The notes under the pieces were generated by a model. That model saw only the letters and a list, made by a program, of their open reading frames with translations, was not told the origin of the DNA and searched no databases. From Hirundichthys speculiger (lineage: Eukaryota > Chordata > Actinopteri > Beloniformes > Exocoetidae), in NCBI GenBank assembly GCA_018398805.1, contig JAGFBZ010000947.1, positions 455,001 to 519,000 of the forward strand: a stretch of 64,000 nt of DNA, in the 5' to 3' direction. Shown here piece by piece: positions 22,511-63,918 of the stretch (its first letter is position 1; every line of letters starts with the position of its first letter). The translations under genes and the position numbers were made by a program.

Positions 22511-22955
22511 CCAAGGTCTTACCTGACCTTACCTGGCCTTACCTGGTCTTACCTGGTCTCACCTGGTCTCATCTGGTCTCACTCTGGTCTCACCTGGTCT
22601 CATCTGGTCTCACCTGGTCTCACCTGGTCTCATCTGGTCTCACCTGGTCTCACCTGGTCTCACCTGGTCTACCTGGTCTCACCTGGTCTCATCTGGTCTC
22701 ACCTGGTCTCAAATGGTCTTACCTGGTCTCACCTGGTCTCACATGGTCTTACCTGGTCTCAGCTGGTCTCACATACTCTTACCTGGTCTCACATGGTCTT
22801 ACCTGGTCTCACCTGGTTTCACATGCTCTTACCTGGTCTCAGCTGGTCTCACATGCTCTTAACTGGTCTCACATACTCTTACCTGGTCTCACATGGTCTT
22901 ACCTGGTCTCACCTGGTCTCACATGCTCTTACCTGGTCTTACCTGGGCTCCTCAG
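22511..22955. repeat. 10-bp minisatellite (TCACCTGGTC), upstream of the rab11a-like gene
   Basis: About 44 units of 10 bp, with variants TTACCTGG, TCATCTGG and TCACATGG. Many units contain the CACCTG E-box at one-helical-turn spacing. The array ends about 160 bp before the putative promoter elements. Confidence 0.95.
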
Positions 22956-23033
22956 TACCTGCTGCTTCTCAGGAGCGCAGACGTCATCCAACTTAACGAC
23001 CGGCAGCTAAACTGTGAGCGGCAGCACAGCGGG

Positions 23034-23123
23034 CCAATCAGCTCAGCGACAGTAACAGGTGTCGCTCAGCTGTTGACCAATTGGAGTGAGCATGAGGCGG
23101 GGTTAAAGGTTGACGTGACGTCA
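23034..23123 (+). promoter_or_regulatory. rab11al: putative rab11a-like promoter: two CCAAT boxes, GC box, consensus CRE
   Basis: CCAAT at 23034-23038 and 23077-23081, GAGGCGGGG at 23094-23102 and the palindromic CREB/ATF site TGACGTCA at 23116-23123 lie within 90 bp, about 250-340 bp upstream of the ATG. The clustering is typical of TATA-less housekeeping promoters. Spacing and motifs are seen directly; function is inferred. Confidence 0.6.
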
Positions 23124-23235
23124 GAGGCTGGGTAATGTGGCAGGGAGCGAGCAGGAAGACGTGAAGTTCACTGGCGTCTCGTGAACGCTTCACAACTTCC
23201 ACTGTTTTCTGGAACAACCGTAGCGGACGAGACCG

Positions 23236-23293
23236 GAGTCCAGACCGGAGACCAGACCGGAGACCAGACCGGAGACCAGACCGGAGACCAGAG
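23236..23293. repeat. 12-bp tandem repeat (GACCGGAGACCA) in the rab11a-like 5' UTR
   Basis: About five units of GACCGGAGACCA, ending roughly 80 bp before the start codon. Confidence 0.85.
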
Positions 23294-23371
23294 CAGAACT
23301 GTGGACGGTGGTCGGTTCGTGTCCGAGTTACTAAATACGATAGGAGTTTGTTCAAAGACGCAAAAGAAACC

Positions 23372-52743
<29,372 letters not shown>

Positions 52744-53043
52744 TGCCGCCGCCGCCACCGCCGCCGCCGCTCTCCTCCTTCAGCTCGGGACCGATGACGG
52801 GTCGGTCTGGTCTGCCGTCTGCCCGAGGAGAGCTCGATCCAGGATGAAGAAGTGGACCAGTGAGGGACGAGTGGTCTAGATGTGTGATGAGGGAGGGGGT
52901 TCTTTTCAGTTTTAATAATCAGGAGAGGTGCTTCATGGACGGGTCGTCATCAGAACTGGTCTCACGGAACTTTCTGTCTTTCTTAACGGTCCTTGGTGTG
53001 AACGCTGTATTTTACAGTCTAATAAAAGCCTCCTTTCAGTTTC
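52744..53043 (+). other. rab11al: rab11a-like 3' UTR with GCC repeat and AATAAA
   Basis: It starts with a short CCGCCGCCGCCACC trinucleotide run. AATAAA at 53021-53026 is a good polyadenylation signal. A further ATTAAA near 53938 could serve a longer form. Confidence 0.65.
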
Positions 53044-53494
53044 CCTCTTCTGGATAACGGGCAGGAGAAAATCACTTCCAAGCCACTGAATTACAATCGT
53101 CTGTCACCGTGGTCCTTCCACGTCTTCCAAAACGATGGAGTATTTGGATGATTATGTCCCGGCTGTATTTATTAAACTCTAGATTCATGTCTCGTTTGGC
53201 CTTGTTTGGTTTCATTGAGTTTTACTTTCTTTCTTTCACTTTTATCCACCTGATTCTTTCGACATTCACATGCTGGATTTGGGTCCGTGTGTTACTGCCT
53301 TCAGGTCTTTTTCCACCAGTTCTTCCACAGCAGTAGAACCCGACCCAAAACACCAACACCCAGCAAAGCAGTAAAACTCCTGAACAGTGACATGCAGTTT
53401 CTCTTTGGTTCCTCTTTGGTTCCTGGACTCCACAGGTGTGTCGCGCTCCTGCAGGTTTTAACCGCATTAACTCTAAATAAGAAACTGGGTTGAC
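53044..53494. other. unique sequence downstream of the rab11a-like gene
   Basis: Single-copy sequence with short open frames only; possibly an extended 3' UTR. Confidence 0.4.
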
Positions 53495-53790
53495 TGCATC
53501 AGTAGCGGGTTCGGGTCATCAGTAGCGGGTTCAGGTCATCCATCAGTAGCGGGTTCGGGTCATCACTAGTGGGTTCAGGTCATCAGTAGTGGGTTCAGGT
53601 CATCAGTAGTGTGGGTTCGGGTCATCAGTAGCGGGTTCGGGTCATCAGTAGCGAGTTCGGGTCATCAGTAGCGGGTTCAGGTCATCAGTAGCGGGTTCGG
53701 GTCATCAGTAGTGGGTTCGGGTCATCCATCAGTAGCGGTTTTGGGTCATCACTAGTCGGTTTAGGTCATCAGTAGCGGGTTCGGGTTCAC
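53495..53790. repeat. 20-bp minisatellite (CATCAGTAGCGGGTTCGGGT), about 15 copies
   Basis: Units vary at GCGGG/GTGGG and TTCGGG/TTCAGG, with two CATC insertions. Confidence 0.95.
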
Positions 53791-54572
53791 CGTTTAGGAA
53801 AAACCACACGTGCAAACATACGTACATACGTCTTATGTCTTATATCGCCTTGTATATATTTTGCTCTATATTTTCATTATATTTATCTTTCATCTCTGTA
53901 TCTCTGTCCCGTGTGCTTGTAATCAGTTGTCTTGTCTATTAAAGCAGCTCTTTAACCATAACTCCTGTTATGTTCGTTCCTCAGGAACATCAATAATGTT
54001 CTCGGGTCAATTTAACCGGGAAATGTTCATCTAAAAGTGTCTGAAAACTAAACACTCCCAATAAACACTGTTTATATCTCATTATTGACTCCACCACTAA
54101 CTATTTCAATCAACATTTAGTGCATTATCTCTGACAGATCATGGTTCAATGAAATTCACTCTTTCTTTTTTTTTTTTAATGAACTTTAAAACATTTTTAA
54201 ATGTGCATTGGGAAAAACCAGTCATTAAAGTACAATAGTTCAATCTGACATTGACTTTTTTTGTAATTATACTATATTTTAACCTTTTCTTTTTGGGGTG
54301 ATGTTGATAAATTAACACAAGAAAACCATCTTCAGGGTCAAAGTGACCAGCTGAATTAAAATCAAGATCTACTGGATTTACAGTGAAAGAAAACTTTATT
54401 GTTTTTTAACTAGAAATTAGTAAAAAATAAGAAAAATCAAAAATAACAGATTAACAATATGAACATGGTGTGTATATATGTGTGATGGCACATCGTCACA
54501 TTGTGACAATAAATACGACACAATGTGTAAAACCAGAAATCCTTCCATCATCTAACCCAGTTATTCCTGTTC
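53791..54572. other. AT-rich unique intergenic sequence
   Basis: No gene recognised. ATTAAA near 53938 and a T run at about 54167 are the only notable motifs. Confidence 0.4.
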
Positions 54573-54650
54573 AGGGTCATGGGGGTCATGGAGGTCATGG
54601 AGGTCATGGGGGGGTCATGGAGGTCATGGAGGTCATGGAGGTCATGGGGA
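54573..54650. repeat. 9-bp tandem repeat (GGTCATGGA)
   Basis: About eight units of GGTCATGGA/GGTCATGGG. Confidence 0.92.
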
Positions 54651-54809
54651 TCTGCTGGAGACCATCAGCTCAGACAGATGTGCTCCTCACGGAGCTTTGA
54701 TGTGTTCCAGTTTAGAAAGATCTCCGTCTAAATGACAAATGTGTTGTAGGTTGATCAATCAGTCATGTTATAAAAGATGAGCAGCTTGCAGTCACTTGTT
54801 TGGTGCTTT

Positions 54810-55212
54810 TACATTGCAAAAACTCAAAATCTTACCAAGTGTATTTTTCTAATTTCTAGTCAAAATATCTCATCACACTTAATTTAAGACAAAATCACCT
54901 AAAGAGTAACATTTCAGTGAGATATAGGAGCTTGTTTTTAGACTCTTGAATATCTTGTTAAGTGAAACAGTCTTGAAAACATCTTGTTTTGAGTCATATC
55001 TCAGATGAAACAAGTTTTTTTGCCATGTCATAAGATTTTTAAGCTAATTTCAAGATCTTGTCAGGCTTAAATATAATGTCTTATTTCATGAAATCTTATT
55101 AAGCGAATTTTCACTTATTCCATTGGCAGATTTCTTTTGCTTATTACAAGCAAAAATATCTTGTATTAAGTTTTTTTTTACTTATTTTTTGAGTGGCCTT
55201 TTTTCCAGTGTA
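54810..55212. mobile_element. fish-type MITE (TACATTGCAAAAA ... CCAGTGTA)
   Basis: It begins TACATTGCAAAAACTCAAAA and ends TTTTGAGTGGCCTTTTTTCC followed by AGTGTA, so the ends are imperfect inverted repeats (TACAYTGSAAAAA). The body is AT-rich with TCTTGTT/AACAAG-like motifs. Its style matches the element at 13946-14333. Non-coding. Confidence 0.6.
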
Positions 55213-55239
55213 CTGGACCCCATGACTTTGCATAAATCC

Positions 55240-55275
55240 CCCCCCCCCCACACACACACACACACACACACACAC
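55240..55275. repeat. poly-C plus (CA)n microsatellite
   Basis: A run of about ten C followed by about twelve CA. Confidence 0.95.
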
Positions 55276-55423
55276 TTTGGTATCATTGTAGGGATCATAC
55301 CTTGTTTCTGATCTGCTCTTAAACTGATTTCAGAGTTTTTGATCAAAGTGCTCCTGACATTTTTACAACATTCCCCCCTTTTTGGGGCAGTAGGGCTCCT
55401 GGTCTGTGGAGTCTGTGAAGGCA

Positions 55424-55816
55424 AGACCTGGAGGACTCAGGGGTCCTGTTGTTGGACCTGGAGGACTCAGGGCTCCTGTTGTTGGACCTGGAGGACTCAG
55501 GGGTTCTGTTGTTGGACCTGGAGGACTCAGGGCTCCTGTTGTTGGACCTGGAGGACTCAGGGGTTCTGTTCTTGGACCTGGAGGACTCAGGGGTCCTGTT
55601 CTTGGACCTGGAGGACTCAGTGGTCCTGTTGTTGGACCTGGAGGACTCAGGGCTCCTGTTCTTGGACCTGGAGGACTCAGGGCTCCTGTTGTTGAACCTG
55701 GAGGACTCAGGGGTCCTGTTCTTGGACCTGGAGGACTCAGTGGTCCTGTTGTTGGACCTGGAGGACTCAGGGGTCCTGTTGTTGAACCTGGAGGACTCAG
55801 GGCTCCTGTTGTTGGT
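55424..55816. repeat. 30-bp minisatellite (CCTGGAGGACTCAGGGGTCC), 13 copies
   Basis: Units contain CCTGGAGGACTCAGGGGTCC and TGTTGTTGGA with little drift and no indels. The 30-bp period keeps three overlapping frames open: plus GPGGLRAPVV and LLLDLEDSGV, minus SRSNNRTPES (55343-55879, 178 codons). No flanking exon signals support coding. Confidence 0.95.
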
Positions 55817-56304
55817 CACCAGCAGCTCAGCAGAGGTCACACTGGTTCTTCTGGACCGTTCTAGAAGCTCCTGACCCAAGTTGTAGCTTGTGAAAAAACT
55901 GTCACAGGTTATATTCTGCCCTCTGAGACCATGCGTGGTGGCAAGAACAACCCAGAGGGGGGTGGGGGGTGAAACTGGGGAGAAATGGGAGTCACATATG
56001 AAAAAAAACGTTATAGTTTTAGAAACTTATAATCCCTTTTATTCTCCATTTTGACTGCCGGGTCAGAACAGAATTGATGGGGGGGGGCTGCAAGGATCCT
56101 TAAACCTGAGATAACATCTGTAACTTGGTCACACGTTGAGTTTTTATTCCTCAAACACAAACAAGCTCATCTACTTCCAGATCATATTGTTCCTGATAAC
56201 TGATCAATAAACTGATAAATATTATCAAACCTTCAGCTGGCCAATCGAGACTCATTTTAAATGAAATAAAAATGCATTCTGTTTCAGTTGGAGATCATTT
56301 TTGT
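55817..56304. other. unique intergenic sequence
   Basis: Contains short G and A runs only. No gene recognised. Confidence 0.4.
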
Positions 56305-56310
56305 TTTATT
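56305..56310 (-). promoter_or_regulatory. possible minus-strand polyadenylation signal
   Basis: TTTATT here reads AATAAA on the minus strand. It could mark the 3' end of an opposite-strand gene, but no minus-strand coding exon is recognised to its right within the window. Confidence 0.2.
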
Positions 56311-58075
56311 AGAAACATTTACAATACATCTTGAATCTTGGAAAAATAACAAAGAACCAGAACTAACATGGCGCAGATACAATAATAATAATAATAAAAA
56401 TGTCTCCAAAAATGTAATTCACAAAAGAACATGTGCTATAAGAAATAAACCTGCAATATCACATGCCTCTGTAAGGGCACGGCACACTGGAACAGATTCA
56501 AAAACTTTTTTTTTTCTTCCACCAAAGGTCAGACGGCCTCCCTCCTTCACTGTTCACAGAGAAACCAGAAACTAAACCAGCTGGTGCTGGTCCAAAACTA
56601 CTGCACTACAACCACTAGACCGGTATGAAACACTCTACTGTGCTGCAAAGATTGGAAACGCTACCAAAAGACAAACTGTCGGACTGGATCGGCCTCTTTG
56701 GAAAAAGGTAGTGAGTTTCACCAGCGAGCGCCACGTCAGGCCCCGCCCTCCACACGGAGCAGGAAAACATGCCTTTGTTGCGTTCGTGTCAGTTTTTAGT
56801 GTTGTTTTTTTTAATTAATCTGAACTTCAGGTCCTAATGCAGTTACTCTCTAAATGGATGACCCAGAAACCAGGTTGGACTTTGACGTGGGGACGGAAGT
56901 GGTCTTCGTCTGGCTGCAAACTCCCGTCAGCTTCCACTTTCCAAAGAGACTCCAACTATGAAAATCTACAGCGGAAAAACGGTCCCAGTGCACCGCCGCC
57001 GCCGCCACCGCCGTTGCCTGGCAACGGCGGGCACGCACCATGTCTCCTGTCTACGTGACCATACAACATACATGCAAACTAGAACGGTAATGAATCTGTG
57101 TGTGTGTGTGTGCATCTAGTTACATTGATCTACACAGTGTCTGCTCCTTTCACTTAACGTTTATTCGTCACGTCCCTCTCCTCAGGGTGACCACGCCCCT
57201 TTCTGGATGAAAACAAATGTAGAAAAATAACTGGCGGGAAGCAGTGAAGCCTGATTTATTACTTTAGTAGCAGCTCCACAAGTAGCCTGAAATACAGACA
57301 TGTACATCATTTCACACCCAACCGCTAGGTGGCAGTGTGGGTTATTTCCCTCAGTGCTGAGCTTCCTTTTGTTTACTTCCTGTTTGTTGCTCAGCAACAG
57401 TTAACCATCGATCTAACCGACGTCGTCCTGTAACGAGGAAATATTATGATGAAGAGCGACGCCACCAAGTGACCAATCGTGTTTGTTACAGTTCGGGCTC
57501 AAAGATACGCCATCAGGTTTGACGCTGAAGTAATAAAGCAGACTTTAGAAAACCGACATCGTGACTAAAAGCAGCTGCGTCACGTTTTGCTTTGAAAAAT
57601 CCGAATTTTTACTTCCTGGAAGCGAAGAAGAGTTAAAAGAGAGATCGTGGCTTCGGGGGAATCTGTAGGATCTGTGGGACGGCAACGTGAAGAGGGGCGG
57701 TACCACCAGACAGACATAGAACACACTGCCTCTGCATGCCACTGGACAGACATCCAACCAATCAGAGAAAGGAATGGTGATGTAGGCGGAGCTACAACCA
57801 GACTAGTATCAGCAACAGATATCGGTTTTTAGACATCTCGTTCTGAATAGTGGATCCTGACTGAGTCAGAGCAGAAAACACAGCCCCCTTAACCCAAACC
57901 CAAACCCTGTTGGACCGGTCCAGTATGTTCTGTACTGGTAGGAGAAGCTGTGAACGAGAGGAACCAGACCCATTTCATGAAGTGAGTGGATGTGGCTGAG
58001 CAGTCTCTCTGGATACTCAGGGTTAAAAAAAACTAACGTTTAAGGTTGTAGTGGGTCAAACGTGTCTGAAATACA
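56311..58075. other. unique intergenic sequence with a GCC run and X-box palindrome
   Basis: Includes an AAT run at about 56381-56396, a CCGCCGCCGCCACCGCC tract (56993-57012) and the palindrome CCGTTGCCTGGCAACGG (57011-57027), which resembles an RFX X-box. A moderately GC-rich segment at 56720-57050 may be regulatory. No coding exon recognised. Confidence 0.4.
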
Positions 58076-58376
58076 TCACCAGACACATCTGGTACCACCC
58101 ATCTGGTACCATCCCTCTGGTACCACCCCTCTGATACCACCCCTCTGGTTCCACACATCTGGTAACACACCTCTGGTACCACCCCTATCTGGACCACCCC
58201 TTCACCCCTCTGATACCACCCCTCTGGTACCCCCCTCTGGTACCACCCATCTGGTACCACCCCTCTGGTACCACCCCTCTGGTACCACCCCTCTGGTTCC
58301 ACACATCTGGTACCACCCCTCCACCCCTCTGGTACCACACCTCTGGTACCACCCCTCCTAGTACCACCCCTCTGGC
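58076..58376. repeat. 15-bp minisatellite (CCTCTGGTACCACCC), about 20 copies
   Basis: Units vary as CATCTGGTACCACCC, CCTCTGATACCACCC and CCTCTGGTTCCACAC. The 15-bp period keeps frames open on both strands; these are artefacts. Confidence 0.95.
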
Positions 58377-60072
58377 CACTTGATGGCACTGTTGGTCCCT
58401 CCTCCATTCAACCATCTAAGGTTTCTCTTCAGCGCTGGTGAACGTCGCTCGAGAGTTTATATTAGCAAAACCTCAAAAGATGGCCGCCAGTCAGATTGGA
58501 TGGTCGTTTTCAGCCAGAAAGGGGCGGGGACATTGCACCAAGACAAAGTACCTGGATGTGTTGTCATCTGTTGTTTGACTCTGTCGCCATCTATGGACCA
58601 CAGACGGAGCAGCAGATGTAGAAATGACGTGAATGAAAGTGTTGGCGTCGTGTGGCCGTGCAGGCGAGAGCGTCACAGCTGCCTCATTCATTCCAAGCGT
58701 TGCAGTTTTTAAAAGTTTCGATAAGAAAAAGCGAGTTTAGATTACAGAGGAAATGAGCGATGCGTTTCAGTCAGTAACATGGGCGTAGTTGAAGAAGGGG
58801 GCCGGGGGGGGTCACAGCAAGCAGCACTGCACAACGAATGCTGATGCAAGAAAAATAGAGAATCGAGGCACAAAATTGATGCTCTGTGACTAAAATATCT
58901 CCAAATTCTAAAAATATTCTATTATTTTCTGTAATTATTCCCTTGTTGATGCACTGATGTTGAACTTGTGCGTTCTGAAGTTAAACTTTCAGCTATCGGA
59001 GGCTTTTCCCTGTTTTTCATGGAAAAAGGGTCCATAACTTTGATAAATAAAACTTCTTATCTCATTTTTTACCTATTAGTAGAAACTGACTTCCCTGTGT
59101 TTAGAAATATATTAATTTATTGTCATTTTTAATTAAAAAACAAAACGTCTTGAGGTTACTCATAAATATGTTGCTTACTTTTTTAACTTTTCATAAATAA
59201 CATCCAGATACTGACTTTCCTCTGTTTTCTATGAAATAATAACCCATGTTAGCAAAATAGATTTGAAAAAACTGTAATATGTTTTTTTTAATTATTTTTT
59301 AAGTTACTTTCTATAAATGTATGCAGAAGAACTCAAATATAGACTTAAGTTGAAAACCTGTTACAAATTCTTTCCAAAAGAAAAAAAAAAACATAAACTT
59401 AAAGCTCACTTGTAAATTGATAAAATAATAAGTGTACAGGGTGCATTAAGGTTTTCTTTTTTTTGTTTTTTGTTTTTTTTTTTTTTTACATTCAAATGCA
59501 TTGCTTGTTCAATGTGACTGACATGTTGGTACAGTTGCTTTAGTGCATCCATTTGAAAATAAGGATTTCCTATCACTCCTTAACTACATAAATGCATAAA
59601 GACATTTGATATCGAGAGAAGAAAAACATCTACTGCTGCTATAATAGTAAGTTTAATACAATATAAATAATACTAAGAAGAACGTAACGCCCCCCCCACT
59701 GCTGTTTCATACCAGGTGAGCCTCAGCAGATTCTTATGAATCATAATTAAAGTTTGCTTCGATTTGTTCAACTACACGGTAAATATATGATTTTTAAACC
59801 CAGGTTCACTTTCAGGTCTTAAAGCTTTTATACACTTCAGATATCAGGCTGATGAAGTCTTAACTTTTTTTTTTGATAAATCTTACCTATCGTACTATAT
59901 TTTCCTAACATGCAGTTAAACTTAAGGATGTGGTTAATGTCTCTTTAAGGTACAGACGACAGCATGGTGCTCACCGTGATTAAAGTTTCCTTCACGACTG
60001 ATTCCATCTCATTTCCAAGTTGTATCCAGATTGTATCCAGATACGATTCAGACGGACCTCAATCTGGACCCT
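58377..60072. other. unique, AT-rich intergenic sequence
   Basis: No gene recognised. Two diverged copies of a CTGACTTYCCTSTGTTT motif (about 59088 and 59213) suggest an old duplication. A poly-T tract lies at about 59456-59488. Confidence 0.4.
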
Positions 60073-61157
60073 CCAGGTCTAGCAGGGTTTCAGGTCTAGC
60101 AGGGTTTCAGGTCTAGCAGGGTTTCAGGTCTAGCAGGGTTTCAGGTCTGGCAGGGTTCCAGGTCTGGCAGGGTTTCAGGTCTGGCAGGGTTTCAGGTCTA
60201 GCAGGGTTTAAGGTCTAGCAGGGTTTCAGGTCTAGAAGGGTTTCAGGTCTAGCAGGGTTTCAGGTCTAGCATGGTTTCAGGTCTAGCAGGGTTTCAGGTC
60301 TAGCAGGGTTCCAGGTCTAGCAGGGTTTCAGGTCTAGCAGGGTTTCAGGTCTAGCAGGGTTCCAGGTCTAGCAGGGTTTCAGGTCTAGCAGGGTTTCAGG
60401 TCTAGCAGGGTTTCAGGTCTAGCAGGGTTCCAGGTCTAGCAGGGTTTCAGGTCTAGCAGGGTTCAGGGTCTAGCAGGGTTTCAGGTCTAGCAGGGTTTCA
60501 GGTCTAGCAGGGTTTCAGGTCTAGCAGGGTTTCAGGTCTAGCAGGGTTTCAGGTCTAGCAGGGTTTCAGGTCTAGCAGGGGTTTCAGGTCTAGCAGGGTT
60601 TCAGGTCTAGCAGGGTTTCAGGTCTTTTCAGGTTTCAGGTCTAGCAGGGTTTCAGGTCTAGCAGGGTTTCAGGTCTAGCAGGGTTTCAGGTCAGGTCAGG
60701 GTTCAGGTCTAGCAGGGTTTCAGGTCTGGCAGGGTTTCAGGTCTAGCAGGGTTTCAGGTCTAGCAGGGTTCCAGGTCGAGCAGGGTTTCAGGTCTAGCAG
60801 GTTTCAGGTCTAGCAGGAGTTTCAGGTCTAGCAGGGTTTCAGGTCTAGCAGGGTTCCAGGTCGAGCAGGGTTTCCGGTCTAGCAGGGTTCCAGGTCTAGC
60901 AGGGTTTCAGGTCTAGCAGGGTTTCAGGTCTAGCAGGGTTTCAGGTCTAGCAGGGTTCCAGGTCTAGCAGGGTTTCAGGTCTAGCAGGGTTTCCAGGTCT
61001 AGCAGGGTTTCAGGTCTAGCAGGGTTTCAGGTCTAGCAGGGTTTCAGGTCTAGCAGGGTTTCAGGTCTAGCAGGGTTTCAGGTCTAGCAGGGTTCAGGTC
61101 TAGCAGGGTTTCAGGTCTAGCAGGGTTCAGGTCTAGCAGGGTTTCAGGTCTAGCATG
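60073..61157. repeat. 17-bp minisatellite (AGGTCTAGCAGGGTTTC), about 64 copies
   Basis: Regular units with GTCTGGC, GTTCC and GTCGAGC variants and few indels. Between repeat-free flanks downstream of the Rab genes. Confidence 0.97.
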
Positions 61158-61616
61158 GGTTCACAATGTGACTCGACTACGTCTGCTGGACCGGCGGAGG
61201 ACCTGCCCGTTAGCTCCCCTTAGCTGCCTGCTCGCTAACAGCTACTTCCACCTGACTTCCACTGATCCGAATGAAACATCTGCTTTACAACGCAGGGAGG
61301 TCGGGTCATGGGTTCGGGCTGGTTTAATGCTAATGCTAATAGTGTTGCTAACACCAACTTGGATCAGGGGTTAGAGTTAGGGGTCCGGGGTCAGGGTAGC
61401 TAACCCTTCTCCTGCTTTGTTCTTTGGCTACGTCTGACCTTTCTGCTTTAAAGTAAAACTAAAGAAAATGAGGCGGCGCAAACTCATCATCACGTAAACA
61501 AAAGTCATCTTGGATTTTTGCAGCAGAAAGAATCGAAGCGCGTTGAGGACACGAGGAGATTAAAGATGGCCGCCTCAACTCGTCTCATCTCGTGCCGTCC
61601 CGTTTTATTGGCTGAC
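61158..61616. other. unique intergenic sequence
   Basis: Mixed-composition DNA including a short TTAGGGGTCCGGGGTCAGGG stretch (61376-61395). No gene recognised. Confidence 0.4.
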
Positions 61617-62155
61617 CCTAACCCTGGACCCTGAAGGTCTGGACCAGAACCTGAACCTAACCCTGGACCCTGAAGGTCTGAACCAGAAACTGGACCTAAC
61701 CCTAACCCTGGACCCTGAAGGTCTGGACCAGAACCTGAACCTAACCCTGGACCCTGAAGGTCTGGACCAGAACCAGAACCTAACTCTGAACCCTGGAGGT
61801 CTGAACCAGAACCTGAACCTAACCCTGGACCCTGAAGGTCTGGACCAGAACCTGGACCTTAACCCTAAGCCTGGACCCTGAAGGTCTGAACCAGAACCTG
61901 GACCTAACCCTAACCCTGGAGCCTGAAGGCCTGGACCAGAACTGGAACCTAACCCTGGACCCTGAAGGTCTGGACCAGAACCGGAACCTAACCCTGGACC
62001 CTGAAGGTCTGAACCAGAACCTGGAACCTAACACTGGACCCTGAAGGTCTGGACCAGAACCTGAACCTAACCCTGGACCCTGAAGGTCTGAACCAGAACC
62101 GGAACCTAACCCTGGACCCTGCAGGTCTGAACCAGAACCTGGACCTAACCCTAAC
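61617..62155. repeat. about 40-bp minisatellite (CCTAACCCTGGACCCTGAAG)
   Basis: About 13 units of CCTAACCCTGGACCCTGAAG plus GTCTGGACCAGAACCTGAA with length variants. It contains CCCTAACCC telomere-like pieces, as does the simple repeat before rab25 exon 1. Confidence 0.95.
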
Positions 62156-63517
62156 CTGAAGATCACCTGCAGCTCTGATTTCACGCCGACATTCATCCAC
62201 AACGACTCTGAAGCAGGTTTTAGACAAACGCAGCAACATTATCGTCTTAATTTTCTGGTTTAAGTCCTATTATTGCTTTTTGTCATAAATAAAAACCGAT
62301 TTGTCCCGAAGGACTGAGTGTATTAAACAATATTTATCTGTGATTGGATGTACACATCAGAGAATTCATAAAAGGATATTTATTATTACAGTTTATAGTG
62401 CTGTCTGGTTAATTTTTCATCTCTATATTTGGATGAAATACTAAGTTAATCAGTTTAAATAATTTCTTACATGTATGGATCTATCTAATACGCTATAATA
62501 GTTAAAAGGATGACGGGACGCTTATATAAAAGGATTTGTTCTCCCACATCTCAAACGTGTTGAGCTCTTTCTGCTAAAACATCAACAATGACACTCTTGA
62601 GATTGTAAAAAAAATGATAAAAACGTCACTTTAAGGGGCCCGAAGGTTCCGGCGCCTGAAATAACAAATACTTTATTTACATGATTTCATCCAGTAGGAT
62701 GAAGTCAAACAGCGTCTGAACCGGAGAATCTCTTCATCAAACCAGTGCAAAAACTCAAACAACTAAAAGTCAACAGCTTTGACCAAACAGATGAGCTAAA
62801 CTCCCCTACTGATAACGAACCACCGTCACAGAAATAGATAAAATAATGATCAATAACGATGATAGGGAATCCTTATGTGCATGTCTCAGATTTTTAGGAA
62901 ATATATTTCACCATCAGCGGTCGGTTTGGTTTTCATCAAATGCGTGGTTTTTTTTTGTAATAAGGTGCTTCACTCTTTATTTGAAGTTGCGTTTGTGAGC
63001 CTAATGTCCTGAACCCCCCCACCCCCCACCCCCCCCCCTCCACCCCCCCAGCGCTTTGATTCACATTCGTCTTTTTCAAAAAATAAGAACTTTTTCCTTT
63101 AAAAACTTGTTCTCGAGAGCGGTTGCTATCAAAGGCCAAAAGGTTGCTACCTTGCATGCCAAAAAAGCAGCGGCACTATTTCGTAAAAAAATACTTAAGG
63201 CAGAAAAGAAAAAATAAAAAAGTTTAAAAAAAGCCGTGCCGTACTGCCTTCGGAGTGACGTTGAAAGTTTAAATGTGCAATTTTTATTCTTCAGAAAATC
63301 CAACTGTTTCATTTCTGCTGCCGAAAACGGTTTTCAGGTGTTTGTTCTGGAAGTTTCTCACGACGCCCAACCGTTGCTTTTAAACCTTCGCTTCGTTTTA
63401 AAAGGAGGTTCTGTTTTTAAACGGGACTGTATTTTTGTATTTTTTGAAGCTAAACGGTTGGTTAGCGGTTAAAATCGCTGGTGGCGGCGCCGGAGCGAGA
63501 GGCCTGCTGTCTCTTTC
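62156..63517 (-). other. unique sequence, possible 3' UTR of an opposite-strand gene
   Basis: This is the longest low-repeat stretch at the right end. TTTATT at 62379-62384 and 62672-62677 reads AATAAA on the minus strand. In human, MEX3A lies next to RAB25 on the opposite strand and has a long 3' UTR, so this may be mex3a 3' UTR. There is no coding sequence to prove it. Confidence 0.25.
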
Positions 63518-63871
63518 TGGAGCATATTCCCCCCCCCCATCATTCAACAGCTTTAATCCCTGCCCCCCCCCCAGCTGCTCCCCCCAGCCCTCTGAAACCC
63601 CCCCCCCCCCCCCCCCCGGCTGGGGCGAAGCAGACCCAGAGGGTGTGTAATTTGATTCAGCCGGAGCGCTGGTTAAATGGGGCGTTTCCTCTTCTTTCCT
63701 GTCAATTACAATCTGATTTGGTTCTGAAGGCTCACGCAGGGCTGGTGGGGGGGGTGGGGGGGCTTTAAGATGCCTTGTATATGAACGGAGGGGGGGGGGG
63801 GGGGTTATGGCTCTAAGGACCCTTCAATCACTATGCAAAAAGGCAGCAGTGGTGGCGTTGGTGGTGGGGGT

Positions 63872-63918
<47 letters not shown>

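Noticed and set aside
56850..57041. Minus-strand coding exon (for example mex3a)
   Set aside because: The translation has no KH or RING motif and is driven by the GCC run.
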